A stretch of DNA of 41,080 bases from Gemmatimonadota bacterium (GCA_025358055.1 JANYKV010000176.1:1-41080), one strand, 5' to 3'; positions 17,007-25,737 are shown, counted from the first letter of the stretch. A program made the numbers and translations. Notes: a model not told the origin generated them from the letters alone.

Positions 17007-17106
17007 GCGGAGGAACCTCAGGGCGACGCACCGATCGAGGGTGGGCCACTATGGCCTACGTGATCCACCGTCGAACCTTATCCGCTTCGGCGGGCCAGCG
17101 CAACCA

Positions 17107-17122
17107 GGAGGCAAGTGCCTCC
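17107..17122 (-). terminator. Candidate hairpin after the aldehyde dehydrogenase stop
   Basis: GGAGGCA and TGCCTCC form a 7-bp stem with a two-base loop, beginning eight bases after the ALDH stop codon at 17131. There is no downstream T-run, so termination would have to be Rho-assisted or use a different signal. The remaining 17007-17130 region shows only a small GGCCA/TGGCC palindrome (17044-17056) upstream of the sigma-factor gene. Confidence 0.35.
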
Positions 17123-17130
17123 CCGACTAC

Positions 17131-18624
17131 TCAGTGATCGTAGTTGTCGATTTGGGCCCGTTGCAGGGTTCCGGAGTAGTCGATGTAACAGGCTTTGGTC
17201 TCGGAATAGAAATCGTACACCTCCCACCCACCCTCACGATGCCCGTTCCCGGTCTGTTTCACCCCGCCGAAAGGCAAGTGGGCTTCAGCGCCTATGGTAG
17301 GCGCGTTCACGTACGTTATACCATTGTCCAAATCCCGCAGTGCTTTGAATGCGAGCGCGACGTTCCGGGTGTAGATGGAGCTCGACAGTCCGTACGCGAC
17401 GTCGTTGTTGATGCGCACCGCCTCGGCGTAGGTGTTGAACCGAATGACGCTCAACACTGGGCCGAAGATCTCTTGGCGGGCAATCCGATGATTCGGCTTC
17501 ACCCCAACGAAGATGGTTGGACGATAGAAATACCCGTGGGCAAATCGCCCACCGCCGCTCCGCTTCCCACCGCTCGCGAGCGTCGCCCCATCCTCCAAAC
17601 CGTAGCCCACGTAGCGTTCCACTTTGGACCGCGAAGCCTCGTGAATGAGTGGACCAACCTGGCTCTTGGGGTCGCGCCCATCGCCCAGCTTGAGATCGGC
17701 GGCGGCATCAGCCAACCGCGTGACGAAACGATCATGCACCTTCCGGTGAACGAGGAGACGGCTGGTGGCCGTGCAGCGTTGCCCGGTGGTGCCAAATGCG
17801 CCCCAGAGCACTCCGTCCAGCGCGAGATCGAGGTCGGCATCATCCATGACGATCATGGCGTTCTTGCCGCCCATCTCCAACGACAGGCGCTTGTGCAGCC
17901 GCCCGCAGGTCTCTCCGATCACCGAGCCGGTCGCCGTGCTACCCGTAAAGGAGATCACCGAAACGGACGGGTGCTCCACGAGGGGCTTGCCGACCGTTTG
18001 TCCCCGGCCATGCACGAGTTGAATCACTTCAGGTGGCAGGCCCGCTTCGAGCAGAATCTCGACCAATTGATGCACCGTGTGCGGCACGTCCTCTGAGGGC
18101 TTGATAATCACCGAGTTTCCACAGACCAGCGCCGGAAACATTTTCCAGGTTGGAATGGCCATGGGAAAGTTGAATGGCGTAATGAGCCCGGCGATTCCGA
18201 TCGGGCGCCGATACGACATCGCCCATTTGGCCCGAAGCTCAGATGGGACCGTGCGCCCGAAGAGCCGCCGGCCTTCGGCACCAGCGTAGTAGGCGGTGTC
18301 GATGCCCTCCTGCACGTCTCCCCGGGCTTCCGCCAACACCTTTCCCATCTCCCGGGTCATGGCGTTCGCGAGCGCCTCCTTCCTCGCAACGAGAAGATCT
18401 CCGACGCGTCGAAGAATGTCCCCCCGGGCCGGGGCCGGAGTACGGGACCAGACCGCGAAGCCTTCGGTCGCCGATCGCACCGCAGCGGCAACGTCCTTGG
18501 CGCCCGAGTCGGGGAATCGGCCGATCAGGTCAGTCGTATCCGCCGGGTTACGATTGTCGAAATATTGCCCCGTGGTTGGGGCCACCCAGACGCCACCGAT
18601 AAAATTCTTGAACGTCTTCGCCAT
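17131..18624 (-). CDS. NAD(P)-dependent aldehyde dehydrogenase
   Basis: Read from the ATG at 18624 the enzyme has 497 residues. The nucleotide-binding ITPFNFPMAIPTWK has Asn152, the general-base glutamate is in LEMGGKN (Glu250), and the nucleophile is in GQRCTATSR (Cys284). These three define a functional ALDH, and no key residue is missing. The longer frame to 18858 adds 78 residues with no ALDH homology, rejected as upstream read-through. The substrate is uncertain: the GQRCTATSRL context and the I-G-E-T-C-G motif fit the broad semialdehyde or ALDH7-like groups, but I would not choose among them. No classical Shine-Dalgarno is visible. Confidence 0.95.
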   Translation of the reverse strand: MAKTFKNFIGGVWVAPTTGQYFDNRNPADTTDLIGRFPDSGAKDVAAAVRSATEGFAVWSRTPAPARGDILRRVGDLLVARKEALANAMTREMGKVLAEARGDVQEGIDTAYYAGAEGRRLFGRTVPSELRAKWAMSYRRPIGIAGLITPFNFPMAIPTWKMFPALVCGNSVIIKPSEDVPHTVHQLVEILLEAGLPPEVIQLVHGRGQTVGKPLVEHPSVSVISFTGSTATGSVIGETCGRLHKRLSLEMGGKNAMIVMDDADLDLALDGVLWGAFGTTGQRCTATSRLLVHRKVHDRFVTRLADAAADLKLGDGRDPKSQVGPLIHEASRSKVERYVGYGLEDGATLASGGKRSGGGRFAHGYFYRPTIFVGVKPNHRIARQEIFGPVLSVIRFNTYAEAVRINNDVAYGLSSSIYTRNVALAFKALRDLDNGITYVNAPTIGAEAHLPFGGVKQTGNGHREGGWEVYDFYSETKACYIDYSGTLQRAQIDNYDH

Positions 18625-18688
18625 AGTCAGGAGATCAGGGAAAAGGGAAACGTGAAAAGAAGCGACCGCGGGGATCGATGATCGTGCA

Positions 18689-19141
18689 TCAAGGACAGAA
18701 CCAGGTTGCGGCATGTTTCGCGTAGCCAATTCTCGGCAGCACTTCCGCGCCGGCAAGCCCACCACCCGCAAGCACAACCAGAAGCGCGATCGTATGGGCC
18801 GATCCGAGGCCGCGGCGCCAACTAGAAATCGCCCCCCACAAACCGGCAACAACCACACAGCCGGCGGCTCCCAAGTAGATGAACAGATTCAGGCCGCAAC
18901 CATTCGGATAGGGCCATTGTGTCATCGCGGCAGCCAGGCCGGCCCCAAGGACCACGCGAAGCCAGGTTGAGAGCTTTTCCTTCCGGGTGATTCCGGCGCT
19001 CGACCCGGCCCGCTTGGCGGGCAGTGCCGAAGGCCCACCCGGTGCGCTGGGTCCGGGCTTCAACGCTTGAGGGGGCGTCTTGGCCGCCAAGCGATCGATA
19101 TTGGCCAGCTCTTTGTCCCAATCGCGTGGTAACTCACTCAT
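18689..19141 (-). CDS. Small membrane protein of unknown function
   Basis: The 150-residue product has a charged, proline-rich N-terminal half (about 1-58) and three hydrophobic segments after it (about 60-75, 85-105, 115-135), so it is likely an inner-membrane protein with a cytoplasmic tail. I do not recognise a family. It begins in a four-base overlap with the end of the response regulator gene, so the two are translationally coupled and may work together. It is the last gene of the larE-thpR-regulator operon. Confidence 0.7.
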   Translation of the reverse strand: MSELPRDWDKELANIDRLAAKTPPQALKPGPSAPGGPSALPAKRAGSSAGITRKEKLSTWLRVVLGAGLAAAMTQWPYPNGCGLNLFIYLGAAGCVVVAGLWGAISSWRRGLGSAHTIALLVVLAGGGLAGAEVLPRIGYAKHAATWFCP

Positions 19142-20508
19142 CGCGACTCCCTCGTGAGCGCGTACTTCTCGATCTTCTTGTACAGGTTCGATCGGGGCAT
19201 ATCCAGCGCCCGAGCGGTCTCCGCGACATTCCAGTCATGCTCGCGGAGTTTCGCGAGGAGAAAGTTCCGTTCCGCGTCTTGTTTGAACTCTTCGAACGAG
19301 CCCCGCTTCGCGTCTTCGCCGACCAGCGCGGGTGCCGCATCTCCTCCATTGGGCAGGAGCCGCTCAACCTCCGCGGTACCGATGGTCTTGCCCGGAGCCA
19401 AGATCAATAACCGTTCGACGGCGTTCCGGAGCTCGCGCACATTGCCCGGCCACGGACGTCGCTGGAGACGTCGTACCGCATCCTCACTGAACGTTCGCCG
19501 AGCCACCCCGGCACCGGCCGCGAGTTGCTTGGTAAAGTGATCGATTAAGGCGGGGATGTCTTCACCGCGCTCGCGCAGCGCCGGGACGTGAATCGGGACC
19601 ACGTTAAGCCGGTAGAAAAGGTCTTCGCGAAACCGACCTTCGGCAATCTCATCTTCGACGTGCTTGTTGGTCGCGGCGATGATTCGGACATCCACTTGGA
19701 TCGGTTTGCTCCCGCCGATCCGAGTCACGATCCCTTCCTGAAGCACCCGCAACACCTTCGCCTGGGCCGACAGCGACATGTCACCGATTTCATCCAGAAA
19801 AAGCGTCCCGCCGTCCGCCACTTCGAATTTGCCCGCGCGATCTGCGAAGGCACCGGTGAACGAACCCTTCATGTGACCGAACAGCTCGCTCTCAATAAGT
19901 TCGCTCGGGATTGCCGCACAATTCACTTCCACGAACGCCCGCCCCCGCCGAGGGGATGCCTCGTGAATGGCGCGCGCGACCAACTCCTTGCCACTGCCGT
20001 TTTCGCCCGTGACCAGAACGCGTGCGGAAGTCGGGCCGACCTTGTCGATGAGCTCGCGTACCTCTTTGAGCGCCTGGCTGTCCCCCACCATGGCGTACCG
20101 CGTGTCGACGGTGCTACGCAATCGCTCGTTCTCTTGGACCAGGCTCGTCCGAGCCAGTGCGTTCCGGACCGTGACCAAGAGCCGGTCGGCGTCCAGCGGC
20201 TTTTCTAGAAAATCAAACGCCCCACGCCTCGTAGCCTCGACGGCGGTAGCAATGGTCCCGTGCCCCGAGATCATGATGATCGCCGCGTCCGGGTCCAGAT
20301 CGCGCAATCGGGTGAGAGTCTCCAGTCCGTCGAGGCCGGCCATCTTCACATCAAGGAATGCCACGTGCGGCCTGAGCTCCGGATACATGGTGATGGCCTC
20401 GCCACCCGAACTCGCGAGGCTCACGGAGTAGCCTTCGTAGTCCAGGATCTGACGCAAAGCATCCCGGATAGCCGGCTCGTCATCAACCACCAGGATGCGG
20501 TAGGTCAT
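19138..20508 (-). CDS. NtrX/NtrC-like sigma-54-dependent response regulator
   Basis: The 456-residue protein has a receiver domain with phosphoacceptor Asp53 (AFLDVKM), an AAA+ domain with Walker A GENGSGKE at 168-175 and a [14 protein letters not shown]alker B region, and a Fis-type helix-turn-helix at the end ([20 protein letters not shown]). The sigma-54-contact loop reads GSFTGA at 215-220 instead of the usual GAFTGA. The [19 protein letters not shown] context matches NtrX-type regulators, where I recall this wording occurring, so the protein may still be functional. No cognate histidine kinase gene lies within the window. It sits in an overlapping operon with larE, thpR and two membrane proteins. 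Confidence 0.94.
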   Translation of the reverse strand: MTYRILVVDDEPAIRDALRQILDYEGYSVSLASSGGEAITMYPELRPHVAFLDVKMAGLDGLETLTRLRDLDPDAAIIMISGHGTIATAVEATRRGAFDFLEKPLDADRLLVTVRNALARTSLVQENERLRSTVDTRYAMVGDSQALKEVRELIDKVGPTSARVLVTGENGSGKELVARAIHEASPRRGRAFVEVNCAAIPSELIESELFGHMKGSFTGAFADRAGKFEVADGGTLFLDEIGDMSLSAQAKVLRVLQEGIVTRIGGSKPIQVDVRIIAATNKHVEDEIAEGRFREDLFYRLNVVPIHVPALRERGEDIPALIDHFTKQLAAGAGVARRTFSEDAVRRLQRRPWPGNVRELRNAVERLLILAPGKTIGTAEVERLLPNGGDAAPALVGEDAKRGSFEEFKQDAERNFLLAKLREHDWNVAETARALDMPRSNLYKKIEKYALTRESR

Positions 20509-21146
20509 CGATTTCTCGCCGGCCCATAGAGAGTCACGCCGGCAGACCGAACTCGAATGCCACTCACACCGTCGGGCACCGGAAACGACAGACTACCCTC
20601 GGCTCCCCGAGGGCCAGCCTGGCGCAGCAGGCGTTCGATCATGAATTGCGGCACGGGCAGCGATTCAACTCGCATTCGACTCACATGCAACTCCGCTTCA
20701 CCGGCTCGCCGAATGGTCAGCTCGCCCGTGATCTCGAGCCGAACCGTCCGATCGCGCTTCAGCAGCCATTCGAGGTACTGTCGTGGCATCAACCGAGGAT
20801 CGACTAACCCTCGCACCACAATTGATCGATCGCGAAGCTCCACCTCGAGAGAATCTAGCGCCGGAACCCCGGCGTTGACGAGCGCGGCCCCCACTAAAGT
20901 TGCGACATCGGACGCGGTCAGCGTAACCGAATCCGCCCGCCAACCGAGTAAAGAATCAATCTTGGCCTGGGCCCGCTTGGCGGTGTGAGGATCGGCCCGG
21001 CCTCGTGCGCTCACTGGGGTCGAAACACGCCAATTACCTCGGATCCAGCCCTCGAGATCGTCACGAAAAAACCAGATGCCCAGACCCACCGCAAGCAGAA
21101 TTGCCCAGAACGCGAGACGCAACGGTAAGGTGAGGCACCCTTTCAT
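20505..21146 (-). CDS. Membrane-anchored protein of unknown function
   Basis: The 213-residue product has one N-terminal membrane helix (about 8-27) and a predicted extracytoplasmic domain with many beta-strand-like stretches (S-L-E-V-E-L-R-D-R-S-I-V-V-R-G-L, V-R-L-E-I-T-G-E-L-T-I-R). This looks like a small lipid-binding or BamA-accessory-type beta domain, but I cannot name a family. It overlaps thpR by four bases at its start and the response regulator by four bases at its end, so it belongs to the same tightly coupled operon. Confidence 0.75.
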   Translation of the reverse strand: MKGCLTLPLRLAFWAILLAVGLGIWFFRDDLEGWIRGNWRVSTPVSARGRADPHTAKRAQAKIDSLLGWRADSVTLTASDVATLVGAALVNAGVPALDSLEVELRDRSIVVRGLVDPRLMPRQYLEWLLKRDRTVRLEITGELTIRRAGEAELHVSRMRVESLPVPQFMIERLLRQAGPRGAEGSLSFPVPDGVSGIRVRSAGVTLYGPARNR

Positions 21147-21700
21147 GCCCCGAGTCTCAAGTCCAACCGGGACTCGTATCGCGGGGGTCCTCCCGCTTCT
21201 TGGAGGCTCTCGAACAGCACCACATGCTCGGCCAGGAAGGCCGGCCCCGACGCCACCTGGGCGAGGAGGTGCATCGCGTCGGGCGGGAGCCGCTGACCTT
21301 CTTTGACCCGGCCTAGGGTGACGTGGGGGTGGAAAGGACGGCCTTCAGGCGGATAACCGATGTCCATCCCCCGGCGTTCGATCCGGTCTTGAAGCAACTC
21401 CAGTTCGGGACCGGCGGAGAGATCAAGCCGAATCACCCGCGGCCGCTCCGGCGTCGGGAACGCACCAGCACCCGCGATCGCCAAGGACATCGACTGCATG
21501 CCCGCCACGGAGAACTCGAGCATTTCGGCAATGGCATCCAGTCGCTCCGGCGCAACTTCCCCGAAAAATTTGAGCGTGAGATGGAGGCCTTCTTCACGCA
21601 CCCAACGCACCGGCCAGTCCAGTGCCAGGAACTCCCGGAGAATGCGGGCCGCTTCATGTTGAGCCACCGACGGCAGAGGAATCGCGGTGAAGAGTCGCAT
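21143..21700 (-). CDS. thpR: RNA 2',3'-cyclic phosphodiesterase ThpR (LigT)
   Basis: The 185-residue protein has the two 2H-phosphoesterase motifs: His40-x-Thr42 (HLTLKFFGEV) and His126-x-Thr128 (HPHVTLGRV). This family opens 2',3'-cyclic phosphates on RNA ends. MRLFTAIPLP is a typical N terminus. I chose ATG at 21700, sharing a base with the larE stop, over a long upstream extension (to 22069) that overlaps larE and has no homology. Confidence 0.95.
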   Translation of the reverse strand: MRLFTAIPLPSVAQHEAARILREFLALDWPVRWVREEGLHLTLKFFGEVAPERLDAIAEMLEFSVAGMQSMSLAIAGAGAFPTPERPRVIRLDLSAGPELELLQDRIERRGMDIGYPPEGRPFHPHVTLGRVKEGQRLPPDAMHLLAQVASGPAFLAEHVVLFESLQEAGGPPRYESRLDLRLGA

Positions 21701-22512
21701 CAGCCGTTCCCGGGTTCGAAGACTTGCAGCAAGGCACCCCGCCGATAACCGCGAGGATCGCGCACGACCTGCCCAAAGCCAAGGCCATGGAAATGCTCGA
21801 GGATGGTGGGCCACGCCTCGTCGACTCGGCTGAATTGACCCGGCCCCACTTCCAGACGAGCACCGTCCTCGCCGCGATGACGCACGCGAAGGTCGCCTTG
21901 GACGCCAATCCCGCGGAGGAACGCTTCGGCCGCTTCCACCTGCTGCAAACGGTCCGGCGTGATCGCGAGGCCGTACTGGATTCGGCTCGAGAGGCAAGGC
22001 GCCGCGGGCGCATCCCAGATAGGAATGCCCAAGTCCCGTGCGGCGGATCGGATTCGCTCTTTGCCCCACCCGAGCTCCGCCAAGGGGGATCGAATGCCTC
22101 GCTCCAGGCCCGCGACCAGGCCCGGCCGGTGGTCGTGTAGATCATCGGCATTGGTGCCGTCGATGACGGTGTCGAAGTGGCGTTCCGTCGCCACCGCGGC
22201 GAGTTGCCGCCAGAGCTCCGCTTTGCAGAAATAGCAACGATTCACGGGATTGGCCCGGTATTGGGCATCCTCCATCTCGTGGGTGGCCACCTCGAGCATG
22301 GGCAGGTCGAAACGGACCGCGATGTCCCGGGCGATTTGCCATTGAGCCTCTGGATAGGACGCACTCCGGCCGATCACGGCCAGGAACTGTTCCTTTCCCA
22401 GCGCCTGACGGGTGAGGACGCCCAAGAACGCGGAATCGACGCCGCCGGAGTACCCCAGAAGCACCCGGCCCATCCGGCCCAAAAGCTCGGTGAGAACATC
22501 CACATCGGACAT
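21700..22512 (-). CDS. larE: ATP-dependent sacrificial sulfur transferase LarE
   Basis: LarE donates sulfur from its own cysteine to make the nickel pincer cofactor of lactate racemase and relatives. The PP-loop SGGVDS lies at residues 22-27, RCYFCKAEL at about 92-100 and the sacrificial Cys at about 173 (APCLSSRI), all diagnostic. Length 270 is normal. No larA, larB or larC is in the window. LarE acts with LarB and LarC, so those genes should lie elsewhere, or this protein may do another PP-loop reaction. It heads the overlapping operon with thpR. Confidence 0.93.
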   Translation of the reverse strand: MSDVDVLTELLGRMGRVLLGYSGGVDSAFLGVLTRQALGKEQFLAVIGRSASYPEAQWQIARDIAVRFDLPMLEVATHEMEDAQYRANPVNRCYFCKAELWRQLAAVATERHFDTVIDGTNADDLHDHRPGLVAGLERGIRSPLAELGWGKERIRSAARDLGIPIWDAPAAPCLSSRIQYGLAITPDRLQQVEAAEAFLRGIGVQGDLRVRHRGEDGARLEVGPGQFSRVDEAWPTILEHFHGLGFGQVVRDPRGYRRGALLQVFEPGNG

Positions 22513-22586
22513 GCCTCAAACGTAATCCCATCGCAAGGCAACGGAAGCATTTGCGCGGACCCCAAACAGCTGATTAGATAGGAGCC

Positions 22587-23024
22587 ATGGACGTCGATAA
22601 TCGCCTCGCGGTGGCCCCGGGCCTCCGCCTCCCTCGGCAGGAGTTGGAGTATGCGGCCAGCCGATCCGGCGGGCCCGGAGGGCAGCACGTCAACACCGCC
22701 TCGACTCGCGTCGAACTCTGGTGGGACATCGCTCAAAGTCCCAGCCTGACAGAGGATCAGCGAGGGTGGCTGCTTGAGCGCTTGGCCTCCCGGCTGGACC
22801 GATCCGGCCGGTTGCGACTGGTCAGCTCCTCGAGCCGGAGCCAGACCATGAATAAAGAAGAGGTGACCGACCGCTTCTGCGACATCATCGCCCGAGCTTT
22901 GATCGTGCCCAAACGGCGGAAGCCGACCAAACCTTCGCGCGCGGCAAAAGAGCGCCGCCTCACGGAGAAAAAGCGACGCGGCACTGTCAAACGGGAACGC
23001 CGAGCACCGGGGCACGACGAGTGA
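22587..23024 (+). CDS. arfB: Alternative ribosome-rescue factor ArfB (RF-like GGQ protein)
   Basis: ArfB rescues stalled ribosomes by hydrolysing peptidyl-tRNA without a stop codon. The 145-residue protein carries GGQ at 31-33 (SRSGGPGGQHVN) and ends in a lysine/arginine-rich tail (K-R-R-K-P-T-K-P-S-R-A-A-K-E-R-R) that enters the mRNA channel in characterised ArfB. It has no codon-recognition domain, as expected. The GTG of the next gene overlaps its TGA. Confidence 0.95.
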   Translation: MDVDNRLAVAPGLRLPRQELEYAASRSGGPGGQHVNTASTRVELWWDIAQSPSLTEDQRGWLLERLASRLDRSGRLRLVSSSSRSQTMNKEEVTDRFCDIIARALIVPKRRKPTKPSRAAKERRLTEKKRRGTVKRERRAPGHDE

Positions 23025-23311
23025 GTCCCCCCCCTGACCCGCGCTGGCGATATTTCAGCAGCCGCGAGGTGGGGGATGCCCGAAAATGGGCGATGGAGGA
23101 CGGGGTGGCCGTCCACGAGAACATTTTTCGATCTCGAGGACGGCGAACCTGTCATCTTCTTGCGCGGAGTGAAGAGTCCCTCATCGCCGCGGCGGAGCGG
23201 GTCGGTTGCGACCCCCGATGGATTCACCGAAGCCGAACTCCTCACTTCGACCTCGTGGAACCCTGGCTGTCTGGCGCACTCGCGCTCTGCGGAGTCCCGC
23301 AGTCCGGTTAA
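23021..23311 (+). CDS. Small DUF4031-like protein
   Basis: The 96-residue protein contains H-L-L-A-R-S-E-E-S-L-I-A-A-A-E-R-V-G-C and ends H-F-D-L-V-E-P-W-L-S-G-A-L-A-L-C-G, resembling small DUF4031-type proteins (a HLxA..., H-x-D-L-x pattern). The similarity is by eye and the family call is tentative. The GTG start overlaps the arfB stop. The frame has no stop until 23311, where it meets the converging DUF2911 gene 10 bases away. Two other overlapping frames in this stretch are weaker. Confidence 0.6.
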   Translation: MSPPPDPRWRYFSSREVGDARKWAMEDGVAVHENIFRSRGRRTCHLLARSEESLIAAAERVGCDPRWIHRSRTPHFDLVEPWLSGALALCGVPQSG

Positions 23312-23321
23312 GCCTTACGCC

Positions 23322-24473
23322 TCATTTCACCTGGAACGGCAACGCAAACTGGGTGCGGTCCCACGCGAAGGTCAGCGCGCCTCCATTGCCATCCGGCCTG
23401 ATCCCGATCGTGAAGCTCTCCACTGCCTCTGACACCGTAGAGGACTTGAGGTCGAGCCGCACCAAATCCTGTTCCGGGTGGTATTCGGTTCCCCACTGCT
23501 TGGTTTGCTTGTTGATGATCAATTTGCTTCCCGAAGCATTGGGCAAGGTCCACAGGGTGTAGGTCCCGGCTGGAATGGTCACGCCGTTTGCCACCAGGTC
23601 CTTGCTCGTTGTGAACTGAGTCGCCGCGTTGGCACCCGTCCGCCACACGTCGTTCCAGGCGACGATGCCGCCGAAGATTTCACGGCCCCGTTTCTTGGGC
23701 CGTCCATAGTCCACCGTCAACTCGGCACCGCCAACCGTAGCGCGCACCGTGTCCCGCGGCGAGGCTTGTCCAATGGCTTTGCCAGCACGTTCTCGCGCCA
23801 GAAACGACTCCGCAATCTTCTCGATGTCGAGATTGTCGACCCGCTGGGCGACGGTCTTGATCGTGGTGCGAGCGCCATTCGTCCCCAGTGCGTTGCCTTG
23901 GCCGTCCACCCGTACGTAAATCGGGCTTCCGAACAGATCGATGGAGACTGAATCTGCGCCGCGCTTGATGACGGTGGTGGGAATGACCTGACTCGCGCCG
24001 ATGGAGAATAGATCCACCTTGAGGCTATCCTTGCCGGCGGCGCGAGCCTGATGCGTCAGCTGATCCCAGAACGCCGCCGAGTAGAAAAGGAACGGCGCCG
24101 ACTGCTCGGCAAGCTTGAGGTGTTGGGTATCGGTCTTCTCGCCGCGCCTGAAGATGATCGTGGCGGTGTCCTTCGATACCACCGCAGTGCCCACGCCCGC
24201 CGGGGTCGAACCCGGCCCCGGAATGCCCGGACGCACCGAAAGCTCGAACTTCCCTACCGTGCCTTTCGACGTGAGCTCCACCTTGTAGTGATAGAATCGG
24301 GTGCTCGGCGAGAACATGACGAGGTCTCCCTCATAACCCGACGTGGATCGAGTATACCGCTCGACGGCGAACGTATCCGCACCGAGACGAGTCACGAAGC
24401 CGGCACGCGCTTGGGCCTGCACCCCTCCAACCACCCCGAAAGACAAAACCACAAGAACACCTGGACGAACCAT
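23322..24473 (-). CDS. Secreted DUF2911 protein
   Basis: The 383-residue product has a signal peptide (residues about 4-22, ending near VQA-QA). The C-terminal half carries the DUF2911 domain: TVDYGRPKKRGREIFGG, WNDVWRTGANAATQFTTSKDL, IPAGTYTLWTLPN and a final FAWDRTQFALPF. This is a beta-rich domain of unknown role in secreted proteins of Gemmatimonadota, Bacteroidota and others. The N-terminal half is also beta-rich. AGGGAGG lies a few bases before the ATG at 24473, the clearest ribosome-binding site in this part of the window. Confidence 0.9.
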   Translation of the reverse strand: MVRPGVLVVLSFGVVGGVQAQARAGFVTRLGADTFAVERYTRSTSGYEGDLVMFSPSTRFYHYKVELTSKGTVGKFELSVRPGIPGPGSTPAGVGTAVVSKDTATIIFRRGEKTDTQHLKLAEQSAPFLFYSAAFWDQLTHQARAAGKDSLKVDLFSIGASQVIPTTVIKRGADSVSIDLFGSPIYVRVDGQGNALGTNGARTTIKTVAQRVDNLDIEKIAESFLARERAGKAIGQASPRDTVRATVGGAELTVDYGRPKKRGREIFGGIVAWNDVWRTGANAATQFTTSKDLVANGVTIPAGTYTLWTLPNASGSKLIINKQTKQWGTEYHPEQDLVRLDLKSSTVSEAVESFTIGIRPDGNGGALTFAWDRTQFALPFQVK

Positions 24474-24583
24474 ACAGCCTCCCTATTGCGTTAATTTTCG
24501 CTCCGCGACCAAAATGACCAACTTTGCAGCTCCCCCGCGTTCCCGTTCATTCCACGCGGCACTCAGCTTCGTATCCCATTGGC

Positions 24584-25156
24584 TCAATCCCGCAACGCGG
24601 TTTCCCGATCCTTCTCGACGGCGAGCCGTGCCGCGAGATCCTTCACGTACCGGTCGATGCCCCGCCCGTGCCCCAGTACGGTCCAGGCAAGGAGGCGCAG
24701 CACCGGCCGATCGGTTTCACCATGCTCAGTAATGGTGAGGGTGCTCCCTTCGGGGGAGGTGGCGATGTCGTACACCCAGGATCCTTCCACCGGCTTCCGA
24801 CCCGAGGAGGTTGCGGTGACGAGACGGCTAGGCGGTTGCGCTTCGGTCACCATGACCGTGAGAGAGTCTCCCCCACGGTACTCCCGCCACGCCGGCAGCC
24901 CGTGCTGATCCGGCAACCTCTCGGTCCGGGTGAGGCCACGACGCCACGTTGGGAGTCCATCCACGTCCATTAGCATTTGCCAAATCACATGCGGGGGACG
25001 GCTGACGCTCACCGTACGCTGAACGCTGTACCCTACTGGCAGCAACAAGCCAAGGCAATAGAGCCCAGCCAGGCCGAGGAGCGCACGAAAGAGGAGGCGG
25101 CGACGGGTCACCCGCCGCTCCATTCGCTGACGGTACGATAGGCGACGACGCTTCAA
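24584..25156 (-). CDS. SRPBCC (START-like) protein with N-terminal membrane helix
   Basis: The 190-residue protein starts with a strongly basic segment (KRRRLSYRQRMERRVTRRR) and one membrane helix (about 22-43). A START-like domain follows: VSRPPHVIWQMLMDVDGLPTWRRGLTRTE is the typical strand-helix opening, and WVYDIATSPEGSTLTITEHGE lies in the beta sheet. The ligand is unknown. It overlaps the end of the MarR gene by four bases, so the regulator and this protein form a pair. Confidence 0.87.
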   Translation of the reverse strand: MKRRRLSYRQRMERRVTRRRLLFRALLGLAGLYCLGLLLPVGYSVQRTVSVSRPPHVIWQMLMDVDGLPTWRRGLTRTERLPDQHGLPAWREYRGGDSLTVMVTEAQPPSRLVTATSSGRKPVEGSWVYDIATSPEGSTLTITEHGETDRPVLRLLAWTVLGHGRGIDRYVKDLAARLAVEKDRETALRD

Positions 25157-25656
25157 GGATCGGTCCTCCTGGAATGTGGTTTGGGTAGCGGATCGTTCGG
25201 AGCTACGGGAAGAGCTTCACCAAGCAGGACGAGACCGTTGGTGAGTTGCTCGGTCTGTTCCGGTGACAGGAGCGCCAGGATTGCTCCTACGCGCACTGGG
25301 TCGAGCAAGGACTCTGCTTCGCGGGCCCGACGGCCCGCCGGGGTCAAACGGAGACGGACCCGGCGCGCATCATGGCGATCCCGGACGCGCTCCACGAGTC
25401 GGGAGCGAGCGAGCCGATCGATGGTGAGCGACATGGTGCTCGGCGTGACCCCGAGGCGTTGCGCGAGCTCGCCGACCGTGCGGAGATCGCTGGTCCCCAA
25501 CTGGTCGAGGATATGGACTTGGTGGTGGCTCAATTCCCCGTCGCCGTGCGCGAGGCGTCGGCAGGCGGCGTAGAGCCGGGTGTAACAGCTGAGGAGGAGA
25601 GCCACGGAGGCGTCGGCCACGAAAGGAAAGGAAGTACATCTATTTTGTTTTGTCAA
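25153..25656 (-). CDS. MarR family transcriptional regulator
   Basis: The 167-residue protein has a winged helix-turn-helix (VGELAQRLGVTPSTMSLTIDRLARSRLVERVRDRHDARRVRLRL split across the wing), with the D-R-H-D-A-R-R beta-wing typical of MarR. The frame starts at a TTG (25656) inside an AT-rich palindrome. A GTG at 25620 (VADASVALL) is an equally good start. MarR proteins usually repress themselves and a neighbour. The overlapping SRPBCC gene and possibly the divergent TonB-like gene are candidate targets. Confidence 0.9.
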   Translation of the reverse strand: MTKQNRCTSFPFVADASVALLLSCYTRLYAACRRLAHGDGELSHHQVHILDQLGTSDLRTVGELAQRLGVTPSTMSLTIDRLARSRLVERVRDRHDARRVRLRLTPAGRRAREAESLLDPVRVGAILALLSPEQTEQLTNGLVLLGEALPVAPNDPLPKPHSRRTDP

Positions 25657-25657
25657 A
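25649..25657. promoter_or_regulatory. AT-rich palindrome, candidate MarR operator
   Basis: TTTG-T-CAAA is a nine-base palindrome, and a TTTG..CAAA pair also occurs with a six-base spacer at 25649-25662. It lies in a sharply AT-rich island (25640-25670) next to a TATAAT-like sequence, between the MarR gene and the divergent TonB-like gene. MarR operators are commonly short AT-rich palindromes, so control of both genes is possible. This is inference. Confidence 0.4.
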
Positions 25658-25737
25658 TCAAATTATAATACTGCAGCCGTCTCACCTTTCCCTAACATCG
25701 CCAAGGGCCCTCCCCGGGGGTTCCAGACCCTCAGCGC

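Noticed and set aside
17005..18096. 363-codon plus-strand frame opposite the aldehyde dehydrogenase
   Set aside because: The minus-strand ALDH has all catalytic residues; the plus-strand product has none of any family.
23076..23562. Alternative plus-strand frames around the small DUF4031-like gene
   Set aside because: They cross into the converging DUF2911 gene, and their composition is weaker than the 23021 frame.
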